Assembly: GCA_003313425.1 (NCBI GenBank)
Contig: NHZP01000032.1
Location: 488,949-552,948 of the forward strand
DNA from: Pseudopyrenochaeta lycopersici
Taxonomy: Eukaryota; Ascomycota; Dothideomycetes; Pleosporales; Pseudopyrenochaetaceae
Direction: 5' to 3'
DNA: 64,000 bases
The notes under the pieces were generated by a model, which saw nothing but the letters and a program-made list of their open reading frames with translations, did not search any database and was not told where the DNA came from. The position numbers and the translations under genes are program-made. Of this stretch, positions 1-10,439 are shown piece after piece. Each line of letters opens with the position of its first letter. The stretch's first letter is position 1.

Positions 1-2788
1 CTATTCTTAGGATATAACTAGATTATACTTTATCTAGACAGCAGAGACATAACTACCTTTTATACGCTAGTTAGTTTACTTTAATACTGTACGATTGTTT
101 AAGGCGCAACTAACTTAGTTACAGTCTTTTAGCGAGTAGTTACAAAGATTATAAAGGATTATTAGCTATATACTATTCCTTTTATAGATAATATTACTGC
201 TAGCGGTCCTAAAACTAACTATAGAAGAGAAGAAGTATTTCCTAGAGTAAGAAGATATGTGTTAGAATATATTTAGTAGCTAGATAGGGCTCTAGCTAAC
301 ATAGAAAGAGCTAGAGCTATAATTTTAGGTAAGAAGTGTTATTAGGGAGTCTTTAGATTAGGGGTAGTTAGATATAAGGTTACTGCGTAAGGGAGACATC
401 TAGATTAATAGAAAGTAGCTAAGATTCTAGATTAGCTAGAATACAGAAATATAAAAGAAGTAAGGGCGTTTATAGGTATCTGTGTCTACTACAGGATATA
501 GGTGCCTAGCTTTACTATTCGCGCGAAGCCCCTGTTCTAGTTAATAAGGACTAGCGTTAAATAGACGTGGCAGGAAGCTTAATAAGAGGCTATGCGTACC
601 TTAAAGTAATATATTACTTTAGCCCCAGCGTTAGCGAGTCCTAACTATAAGAATAAAGGCATAATTTTTGTGGTAGTAGATACGAGCAAGGAAGGCGCAG
701 GCGCGTCTCTTAAACAGATTGGAGCAGATAGAAAGAGACACCCATGTTAATTTAAAAGTACAATTTAGTTAAAAGCTAAGAGTCTCTGGCACTTAATAAA
801 GCTTAAGTGCAAGGCAGTATTATAGGCGTTAAAGAAATTTAGAACCTGGCTATATAGATAACATTTTACTATTGAAACGGACGCTTAGACGCTTATTTAT
901 TAACTTAACAGATTATCGCCTGACGTCCCTAGGTTAGTCCAAAACAGGTGGCTCGCAGCTATCCTTACCTAGGACTTTGATATTAAGTATGTTCCTGGAA
1001 AGAAGAATGTTGTTGCTAATGCGTTGTCACGTTACCCGAAGCTAGAAGGATGGGAACAGCCAGACAAGACTAAAGATAACCTTAAAGATTTTATTAAAAA
1101 CGTGATCACTAACCTTGAGTTTGCCTTACCTGCTGAGATAAGTAGGGTACTAAATAAGCAATACTTAGACGAGTCTAAAGTAATTACTTAGTTCTTAATA
1201 AGATTTAAGAAGCCTAAAGGCCTTATAAGGGCATAACTTTAAGTATAAAAAAAGAGGGCGATAAATTTCTTTATGCGAGAAGGGTATCTCTTCTAAAAGT
1301 CTATAAAGAATATAGCTATTTATTAAGTTATAGATAATCCTAATCTTAAGACTGCAGCTATATAGGAAATATATTAACAGATTAGTTACAGAGGAGTGAA
1401 TAGCGTCTATTTAATGCTTACTTAATAATACTAGTAGGAAAGGATGCATAAGGAGGTGCGACGCACGATTATATTATGCAAACAGTGCCAGCGAAGATTA
1501 TTAAGTCGCAAGTAAGAGATGCTAATAAATACCTACTGTCACGCGTTATAGGAATAAGTTACTATAGACGTTATTTACGTGCCGCATTATTAAGGAAAGA
1601 AATTTATTATAATTACACAAGAATATCTTAGTAGATAGCTAGAGGCACGAGCAATAGCTAACAACAAGTTATCTACTGTCGCTAAGTTTTTATATAAGGA
1701 AATCTTATATTACTAGAGTATAATAAGGACACTTACTATAGACGGCGGACCTAATTTTAGAAAGGTAGTTAAAGCCCTTACTAAGATTTATTATATTAGG
1801 AGGATCCAGGCATTAGCATACAACCCTTAGGCCATAGGAAAAATCAAGGGTAGTTACAAGCTAATATGCAATGCACTTGCAAAGCTTCCTAGACCTTAGG
1901 TTAATAATCTTCTAACAGTATTATAGGCAGACAGAATTTCTACTTAGAGTTAGACAGGATATTCTCCTTATTAGTTAGTCACTGGTTAGAATCTAGTACT
2001 TCTGATTAAGCTTGCTCTTCTAACATAGCAGACATTACTATTTAGACAAGTAACATTAAGAGGCTAGTTATTAGTAGTACAAGCTATGCAGCTAGATTTA
2101 AGAGATCAATTTCTTAAGGACGCAGTGTTAAGAACTAAGCGCCTACAACGTAAAAAGAAGGAATATTAGGACGATTATAGGGAGATTTATTAAGAAGAAA
2201 TTAAAGATAATAACTTTATACTAATATAGGACTTAGCTAGAGACATTAACATGTTAAGAGATAAGAAGCTTGCGAGCAGATAGCTAGGACTATATAAAGT
2301 CTTTTATGCTAACTAGGATAAAGGTAACTATTAACTTATAGACCTTAATGGCACGCGATTTAGAAACACTACCCTAGGATAGAGACTTAAACTGTAGGTA
2401 CCTTAAGATAAAAGTAAAGTCGCTTAGGAGCATTAAGGTCGTGTAAAGCTATAGGATCCTTCGTTGTGGGATGCTAAAGCCGACTTTTTACTACCGCCTA
2501 CTTAATCTAACAACTCTTAAGATAATAAGTTTATAGTTATTAAAAATCCTAACTAAGACGCGATTTAGTTATAAGAGAAAGAGAATAATCCTCCTACAGA
2601 CTTGGATTTATCTAAAGATATAATACAGCTAACTGCGCGCAGCTATCTTATTATTATACTAAGATCTTTAACAGAGACTAAGAGACGATAATACGTTTAA
2701 ATACCTGATTTAGAAATTAGTTCTGACTTAGAAGATAAGCTTACTTAAGCCTAGGAGACGGGCTTTCATCTTAAAGCAGGGGAGGGGC
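1..2788 (+). mobile_element. Gypsy retrotransposon E, 3' part of pol (RIP-mutated, cut by window start)
   Basis: Degenerate plus-strand pol entering from the left edge. Reading through TAA/TAG stops shows, in order: the end of reverse transcriptase near 421-510 (a frame like RAFIGICVYYR, matching the usual FLGFxNYYRRF block); the end of RNase H at 976-1038 (VPGKKNVVANALSRYP, the family's typical terminal block); and integrase near 1795-1860 (an AYNPxAxGxIxGSYK-type block). The last block is the variant found in Gypsy lineages that lack the HPQTDGQTE form seen in the other elements here. A polypurine tract (gcaggggagggg) at about 2776-2788 fits a plus-strand element whose 3' LTR would begin near 2789. 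The 5' LTR is outside the window, so I cannot delimit the LTR. Nonfunctional. Confidence 0.85.
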
Positions 2789-2940
2789 TGTATTTCCTTT
2801 ATTAAATTTTCGCATATTTTTACATATTCAGCATCACACACACGCAGCGCAACCTCCTAGACACATAAAAATAAGTTAAAATTAAACGAAATATCATTTA
2901 GAGTCGCTGGGAGGTTAATCTCCTAGTTGCGCGATCAAAA

Positions 2941-5900
2941 ATAGTAGAGAAACCAGGGTGTTAAAGGATCTGGCCAATCAGCAATCGCTAGGTAAGCTTA
3001 GCAAGACCTGCTAAAATCTAATTAGCCGGACAACTTAATATCTGCGCTAACAGCAGTAACGCAACTATAAGATTACAGAGCGATAATTCAAAGATACAGA
3101 ATTAATTAAAGGAGGTAGAAGATAAGATAATTAATATTTTTAAGTGTGAAGGTAAGTTTATAGCTGCGTTTAGCAGTAAGATAAGACCCGCTTAGGAAAC
3201 GTTCCTAAGTAGCTAACTCTTAAGAGGACCTGCTATGCTAGCTAATTAGGTAATAGGAAGGAGTTAAAATAATAGTAACTTTACCTTTTACTACGTTGTT
3301 AAGCCTTAGCGGGGCTTTTAAGTAAAGTTAGGGAGGGAAAGATACCCTCTACCGCTCGAACCTCCTCTAAATCTTAAGCCTGTGGTTGATCCTACAGGGC
3401 CTAAGTTTCTCTTTCTTACTTCCTGTTACTATCTATTGAAACTTTCTAAGGTAAACACACGAGTGCCTGTTAGGTACAAACTTTAAGCGATGTCACAGCC
3501 GCCTCAGACACCTAAACAGCCTGAGAAGCGTCTACCCCCACCGTCAAACCTAAATCCTTAACTAACTACGACTATAATTAAGCCTGCGCTAATAGAGATC
3601 GTGCGATTTACTAGTAAAGAAGCTATTAAAGACTACAGAACTAAGCTTAAGCGTTATAGTAATGTTAAAGTCCTCTAGCACGCAGAGATTATAGTAGACA
3701 CTTAGGTTTAAAACTTGCTGCAAGTCTCGCCTGTTAAACAGAAGGGCATAGTAGATAATTAGATAGTGGCCTTAGCAACTTACTTTAATAAGACTTCAAC
3801 TCTTATTATCGCGACTAGAGAATTTCTAAAAGGAAGACTGAGCCTAATGTCGTAGTATAGAGGTATCGCTGCTTTTAAGCAGTAATATCCTATACTTAAG
3901 GATATAGACACTTATAAGAAGAAGAGGAAAAAGGAGACAGAGAGCGCGTTTGCCTATCTAGACAAACACCATTAGTATGTACTAAGGCAGGTCCTTATTC
4001 CATATTCTGTTCAGGTAGTATACTCGCACTCTAGCGTGACGGCAGTCTAATAGTTACTGCGCAGGACCTTACTAGACAACCTCGCTCCCTTCCTTAACAT
4101 AGCTCTTTACTATTAATAATAATCTATAAGGAGGAAATAGGATAGATTTATTAATATTACTAACTAGGAAGAAGTACGTTAGCAGATAGCTAATATACCT
4201 GCTTAGATAAAGAAGTATTATAAGGACAGTAACGCTAAGTTACGTAGTATCGTTAACAAGTATAAGATACCTGCCTCTAGGATTACGGCCGACAATATAG
4301 ACACGCGCTCTAGGGAGGGGTATCTTAACTAGATGTTCTAGACAGAAGTAATTAAATAGTATAGAAAATAATTGCATGCAGGAATAAAGCTTCCTCTAAA
4401 TATAACTATTCCGCCTAAGTAGCTGCAGGAGAATTATTTTAGGTATTATAAGCAGACTAAGTTACTTCTTCTTACTACTAGTAATAGTAAGAATAATTCT
4501 GCGGCTAAGGTTAGCGTCTAGACGACAGCCTTAGCAATAACTGCCTCTAAACGTGCTAGAAGCTAAAGCCCCGCTACTTTATTAAATATTAGAGGGCGCA
4601 CGTAAGTTATTAAGCTTTCTAGTCTTAGTTACTAACGTATAAGTAAAGAATTTAGAGGTGACATCTAGAATAAGCTAGAGAAGCTAGGCGAGCCTCGAAC
4701 GGACAGGCTGTCTGTTACAGCTAAAAGCATTCAAGAAATCTAGCTAGAAGAATAACGTTTAAGAGGGAATAGGCGTACTTAATAACAGGTTAAGGTAGTA
4801 GAGGCCCTTTAAGAGAAATTCTGTCTTAGGCGGCGTTAGAGATTTCCCTCTACGCAGCCTCTCGCTCTAGATAAGATTCGCGTAAGAGACTTAGAGTTAG
4901 TAAGGCAGTTACGTAAAGAGTTAGAAATACTGCTAGTGATACTTAATAATAGTATTAACGTTCGAGACTTAATTAAAGAAGACATCTCGCTTAAAACCAG
5001 CATCGCAGTGAAATCGCGTAAGGGATGCAACTGTATAAACAAACAGTCTGCTCTAGTTAAGATGACCGCGTCGCTTACGTCTAGAAAGTTGAATAATAGT
5101 AAGCGCGTTCAGCTGATTAATACCTGGTATCGAGAGTGTGTGAATTTCAGCACTCTCAAGGATACGCAGGGTAGTTAGGTATTCGACTATCGCAGGGTGT
5201 GCTAGCAATATTATTACTACGTGGCTAGCAAGATAGGCCTGCTTACTTAAAGCCTCAGCATTTTAAACACAGTTTAGCTGCTTAAGATACTATACCATCG
5301 TTAGGATTGATAGGGTTAGCTTCAATCAGACCCAGTAACTCAAGTTCTGTTCTTAGCCCTGTTTCAAGGAGACTATACGCATCAAGACCTAAAAAGCTAT
5401 TATTATCGCCTAGCAAAAGTTTAAGTCTAAATTAACTAGGACGAAGTTACTAAAGCTCTTAATTAGGGAGTATATGTTAAAGCATTTAAGGAGTACGGCA
5501 GTATTACCTATGATGCCTTCAGCTGGATTTTTAAGGATCCTGAGCTAGTCTTAATCCTTGATCAGAGTTTTAACATATACCTCTACTATACGCAGTTAAT
5601 TGATAGCAAGAGCAACCTTAGCTAGTGTTGGGTAATGTATTATTTGTTAGTACAGCAGCTTGTGCGTAGTAACGTTAAGTATTAGCTGCTGTACGCAGTC
5701 TTACGAAAAGAGCCTAACCTAATTTCTTACCCTTACTACACGAAATACACTAAGCCTAGGGATAGGACTTACTTCCGTTACATTAACTTAAATATCTCTA
5801 AGGCTGTGTACTCAGGCAGGGGTGTAGATATTATCTAAGGAAGCGTCTCTTTTAACGATAAAGACAAAGATAACTGCACGCAGATACTACGTGGCTTTTA

Positions 5901-6942
5901 TAATATTATCTATAAGTACTAGAACTGGCGAGAAAACTTAGGACTTAAGAACTCTACTAGTTACATTGAGGGATAGGATGATAAGAGGGACTGGCCAGAG
6001 AGTTGCAGTGCGAAATTCCCTGACGTTAAATGGTTCAGTCAGCCTTACAAGGCTGGTCACGTCCGCATCTCTGATCCTAGGCTGCCTCATAGATCTGCAA
6101 CTAAGCAACGACGAACTATCTTACCTTAGTTTGTTAAGGTAGAAGAGGACATAACTACGATGGAGATTCCTGAGATAGGCTCCTATTAAGAGCTCGCTGC
6201 TGCCTTTTAAAGCTTAACTGCCGCGCCAAAGTCACCGTCTGGACACTTAAATTACTATAGCAGCGTCAAGTGGGCCTTTCCTGGAGATATTACACTAGTG
6301 TACTCGTTAAACATTACTAAGGCTGTGAACTATCAGCTAAGATAGGATTCTCCGCTGGTTTTAGAGGAACTAACTAACTTGTTCACAGATCAGCCTAACC
6401 CTAGTTTAATCCGTTAATTTATTAAGGATACTAGGAAGGCTACAGTAAAGATAATTAAAGAGCATTAGGTTGTCTGCCAGCATTATAAGAAGCTTGCTTT
6501 TAGGGAAGATAAAGACATTGGCGTACCTAATAGGTTGTTCTTCTTAAATAAAGGTATAAATCTAGCTTAGGAAGCTAAGTAGTAGAAGCACGATAGGTAG
6601 GTTAAACAACGCACTGCCCTAGATAAGGTTCTTAAGGAGCTTTCTAATAATCCTGATAGCAAGGCTGCTAGGATGCTGGACAGGAAGGAGAAACTGAGGC
6701 GCCTGTCTATCCGAAGCGCAACTGAGTCTCTACAGACTTTAACTTATGCTGGTTCACGAAGGTCGTTATCGCAGCAACAGGCGCTAGGTTAGTATTCGCC
6801 TGGTCAGTCACCTATAGGACCTCCTCCTGCGCCTTCTCGTCCTGGGCAAGCGCAACCTGACATGAGCGCGTCAAATCTGCATGCACCGTCGCAGACTCCT
6901 CGTCGTAGCAAGAGGATTGAGGAGATTAAGAAGAAGAAGTGA
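2941..6942 (+). pseudogene. Long RIP-inactivated ORF, putative 2-oxoglutarate/Fe(II) dioxygenase
   Basis: One continuous frame of about 1,330 codons ending at TGA 6940-6942, without a frameshift that I can see. Its many internal stops are almost all TAA/TAG, as expected from CpA-to-TpA mutation of Gln and Trp codons. An ATG lies at 3490 (MSQPPQTPKQPEKR...), but coding character starts upstream, so the original start may be an ATG now read as ATA near 2941. At 5779-5787 the frame reads Tyr-Ile-Asn in RYINLNI. Reversing the two RIP-context changes gives His-Ile-Asp, the HxD iron-binding motif. A second His lies at 6088-6090 (DPRLPHRS), followed by Arg codons at 6109-6114 (QRRTILP), giving the HxD...H...R pattern about 100 residues apart that is typical of 2OG-Fe(II) oxygenases. 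Between them is an xDNCTxILRGFYN block. The N-terminal half (about 600 residues, Lys/Gln-rich) is not recognised. The C-terminus is basic (RRSKRIEEIKKKK). It could be a TET/JBP-like or another dioxygenase family; a fold search is needed. It lies just downstream of element E in the same orientation and may be transposon cargo. Confidence 0.6.
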
Positions 6943-7760
6943 GAGTGATTTGGCTGCACTGTCGAGAGCCTAACCAATCAGCAGTCGTCAGGTGAGGCTT
7001 GACAGACTCTGACTGGCTGAGTGCCTCCAGGTCGTTCAAAGGATATTAGGACGATAGCATACTTGCTGGCGTCTTCAACAGCAAGGTTAAGGCGCGTTTT
7101 CTTTTGTTTTTCCTACTGTCTTTAAGAGATTTGACGATAAAGTGCGAGAGTTCATGAAGGAACCTGCACGATTATGAGGACTGCTCCTCCTGCAGAAATG
7201 CAGCTTATGCTGCCTTCCCTTTGTTCGTGGGGCAACGATTTCTTTCTTTCCTTTCTTTTTTTTATGTATCTTTTCTTGGCTCTCTTCTCCTCCTGCTAAT
7301 AGTTCTGCTTATAAAGAGAAGGAATAATAAGCAGGATTTGTGAGCTCAATAGGACTGAGCTCGAAGTAGGGGAGGTTTGTGCTGTTGCACAGGGTACCTG
7401 GGCAATCAGGTGATGATGGGTTTCCTTTGTCAGCGAAATTTGGTGATAAAACTTGGAGATGCGAGAGATCTCAACATCATGCACCAAACGTGATGCACCA
7501 TGCACCACACACCACGAGAATTTACTTCAAAACTGAGATTTTGCGAAGTAGCTAGTGCATTAGCTACGTCAATTTAATGAGATTTCAGACTATTTTGTTT
7601 ATTACTTTTAATCAGGCTCCATACTTACCTTTGTTTCTGGCAGACTGCACAGGCAGGGCTGCTCCTGTTATTCACGCACGTTTGATTCCAACGTTACCTC
7701 TCATTCACAACACCAGAACTGCGGGATTGTGCCGAACCACCTTGTTAACTCCACAGTAGT
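6943..7760. other. Spacer with little RIP, no recognised gene
   Basis: This stretch keeps CpA and TpG dinucleotides (for example runs of 'gcacca' near 7490-7515), unlike the DNA on either side. It holds pyrimidine-rich tracts near 7240-7290 and only short open frames (60-70 codons) without recognisable similarity. A block near 6970-7005 (ccaatcagcagtcgtc...) resembles one at 2974-3010 (ccaatcagcaatcgct...) just before the dioxygenase frame, so the two may be flanking repeats. I cannot define ends. Confidence 0.4.
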
Positions 7761-8663
7761 AATCCTGCGTTATTTAACTAGGATTAGCCCTAGGAACTAG
7801 GGCGAGGTAGTAGGCACTTAGGTAGCTATACCTATAAGTGTGCTAGTATAAGTAGCGTAGAAGTAGTAGCTAGCGAGCTCTAGATTAAATTAGCACTAGC
7901 AGCGCGTAAGCTTAACGCTAGCTATAATAACCGCGGCATTAGTTTAAGGAGTAGCAGTAGTAGTAACTACTATATTATATTAGTTACAGAGAACGTATAG
8001 GTAGTTTAAGTAAGCATTAAGCTTATAAAGAACCTATATTTATTAATAATAACGCGCCTAGAGTAAGCTATAGATTAAAGACTTATAAAAGTACAGGCAC
8101 TATAATTACTATAAATATAGTAGTTATAGCGCTTATAGTCTAGGTTATTACAGTTCTTTTTCTACTTAGTAATGTTTTACGCGCAGCGCAGGCACGTCGT
8201 AACTATCGCGTTATAATCTATATACTTATTAATATTACTCTACGCGTATAGTTTAGTACTATAAAGGTGCAACTTCTTAATAAACTTTAGATTTAAGTAA
8301 TAGACTATAGTGTTAAGTAAGTTATATATATTACGTATATAATTTAAGGGTGTTATTATAATAGGGTAAAGGAGCAGCGCGATATTATAATAATACTAGA
8401 AAACTCTACTATTATAAAGTAAGTCTGCACCTTATTACTAGAGAATAAAAGTTTTAATTACCTTAACTTTACTAGAGGTAGGAGCGTAAATATAAGGCGC
8501 TTATAATATATAGTAACAACGCGCATAGGACGTGTCTAAGACGCGCGATTAAAACACACATATATAGATACTCTTTTCCTATTTTCCTATATAGTTTTAA
8601 GTTTTTATTAAGGCTATTAATACTATTAGGACGCTAGCTAGAGGGGAAAGCTCTATAATAAAG
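7761..8663. other. RIP-mutated repeat DNA of unknown origin
   Basis: AT-rich, full of tag/cta words and with CpA depleted, as in the surrounding transposons. No reverse transcriptase, integrase or transposase motif was recognised in any frame, so this is probably an old transposon remnant. It ends where the 221-bp solo LTR starts. Confidence 0.5.
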
Positions 8664-8708
8664 TATTATAAATCTAAATCTTAGTATTATAGTATAGTTG
8701 CGCTAGAC

Positions 8709-8958
8709 TGTTATGGGCGAAGAGGCCTGACTAACGAGTGTGCATTTGTCCTATACTACAGAAGGAGAAAGATAGAGAAGAGGTTACAGGTATCCTTAGA
8801 GGATATATATATATGTTCGTACAAGCGAAGAGGAACGTGCTCTTTTAGCTGCTAACTTGTACGAGCTAATAAGAAAAGGGGGCAGAGGAGATTAAGGAGT
8901 TCTTTCCCCGTGCGATAGTAGCAAAGCCTCTCTTACTTAAAGGGCGCAGCTTATTATA
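8709..8958 (-). repeat. 3' LTR of element B
   Basis: 250 bp. Plus-strand ends are TGTTATGGGCG and ...CTTATTATA (CATTACA in the sister copy), and it aligns end to end with 30363-30612. Most differences are C/T or G/A transitions. It contains a run of TA dinucleotides in the middle. Confidence 0.9.
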
Positions 8959-8975
8959 ATACCCTCCTCCTCCTT
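8959..8975 (-). other. Polypurine tract of element B
   Basis: Plus-strand ccctcctcctcctt reads on the minus strand as an uninterrupted purine run abutting the 3' LTR. It sets the element's orientation as minus. Confidence 0.7.
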
Positions 8976-9177
8976 AAATAACTATGTTGCTTCTTTGTAC
9001 GTAGTTTAACTTTAACCTTATACTTATGTAGGTAGCGTTATGTTATTATGCTGCAAAAGTAGAGATGTTATATGTACTTTTTCTTATTTATTTATAAGCA
9101 ATTTTCCTCTTTTACCTGTTATTATTGCCTAATGACGTAAAGTAGAGGAGAGGTTAGTCGTTTGCTCGCTCGTGCGC

Positions 9178-9269
9178 ATATAAAGAGCTTTTCCTCTAAC
9201 TCTTTCTTCCTCTTTTACTGCTTAACTTTAACTTACTTACGTATAACTCGTCTTCCTATTATTACTAAT
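9178..9269 (+). promoter_or_regulatory. Putative promoter for the antisense ORF of element B
   Basis: A TATA-like box (atataaagag, 9178-9187) lies about 85 bp before the ATG at 9270. A C/T-rich stretch (ctctttcttcctctttt) sits between them. This layout is typical of fungal RNA polymerase II promoters and points away from the LTR, opposite to gag-pol. Inferred from sequence only. Confidence 0.45.
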
Positions 9270-9428
9270 ATGCCTCCTAAAGCAGCTCCCTTAGCTAGTT
9301 AGCCTAATCGCGGTGTGTAGGGTCTTAGTAGTTATAGCAGTAGTGTAAACTATCTTACTTGTACGACTACTAGTAATATTATATCTACGCACGCGGCTGC
9401 TAGGGCTAATATTGCTTAGCTTGCTTAC

Positions 9429-9823
9429 TATTAAAGATCTAATTAAGTAGTTACAATATAAAGCAACTGGTATTAACTAGTAGATATCTTTAGAGTATTC
9501 TGTAGACGTGCAGGCTAGGTTAAAGGTAGAAGTATTAAATAGTAGTATACTCGTAGATTATCTTAAGTTAATTACAATGTGCTGTAGGGCTATATTATGC
9601 AAGTCTATATACATAATTATCTTATAGGATTCCTATAATGCCCCCTCTAGGATTTCTAGGTTTGTCTCCGTCCTATAGGACATAGTCCGTCTTAGCGTAG
9701 GTTTCCTAGGATTACGTGATCCTAGCGTTATTAGTTAGTTTAGAGGCTCGGTTTCCTCGCTGGCCGTCTGTGCCTCTTCCCTTATCCTTATAACCGCCGC
9801 CTTCCTACTTCCTGTTTGTAACA
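9429..9823 (-). repeat. 3' LTR of element A
   Basis: 395 bp, aligned end to end with 15566-15960. More heavily C-to-T and G-to-A mutated than its partner: the terminal TG reads TA here. Confidence 0.95.
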
Positions 9824-9863
9824 CTATTCCCCCTTCTAGTCCTTATGTTCTTATAACTAACCT

Positions 9864-10430
9864 ATAGCTTCTTATAGTACTGCTTATTATTATTCTGTTA
9901 GAGATTGCATAAACACTATTAGTTAGGTCGCTATAGTTTCTTGTAAATATTACTTAAAGAAGAAGCTAGAGTGTAGGATATTATTATTAAAAGAGAAGTG
10001 TAAGAATTATTATTAAAATAGGGTGTTATTATGCGAGCTAGTAGATATACTAGTTCTGAACTTTTCTTGTTTAGACAAGGAATTAGCTTAATTAGACGCG
10101 TAAGAAGCTAAGGCTAACAACATAGAAGAGAAGGCGCTAAATACCCTTCTTACTGCTCGCGCGAAAAAGAATTAGCTTTATAAATAATAAAAGTTATTAC
10201 AGCGTTATAAGTAATAATAGGTAGACGATTCTAGTTGTATTATAGAAGAGATTAAGGCGTTAGAGGCGATTAAGGATGTTAATCGTAAGGTTAATGTTCT
10301 TAAGTAAGGGCTAATGCCTGGTACTTCTGCCTTAGACTAGAGCGTCTTTACTCTATCCTAGCTTAAAGGTAACCCTCTTCCTCTAGGAATTACGTTGTTA
10401 GATTAGGTTAGTTATAATTCTAATACCTAA
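9864..10430 (+). pseudogene. Antisense ORF of element A: Cys-cluster plus coiled-coil protein
   Basis: Plus-strand frame of about 188 codons between the 3' LTR and the chromodomain of the minus-strand pol, stopping at TAA 10428-10430. The likely start is ATA 9864 (RIP-changed ATG; next residues ASYSTAYYYS). From 9939 it reads SCKYYLKKKLEC, then a basic stretch and KCKNYYQNRVLLC. Reverting TAC/TAT to TGC/TGT at RIP sites gives a C-x2-C-x6-C-x8-C-x2-C-x7-C pattern, close to the fungal Zn(II)2Cys6 cluster. A Lys/Gln/Glu/Ala-rich helix suited to a coiled coil follows (about 10080-10290). The protein in element D at 55838-56419 has the same size, position, strand and layout. Possibly a DNA-binding regulator; function unknown. 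Confidence 0.55.
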
Positions 10431-10439
10431 CTTCTTTTT

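Noticed and set aside
1..8000. CRISPR arrays or bacterial operons
   Set aside because: No regularly spaced repeats; introns, LTR elements and RIP show a fungal genome.
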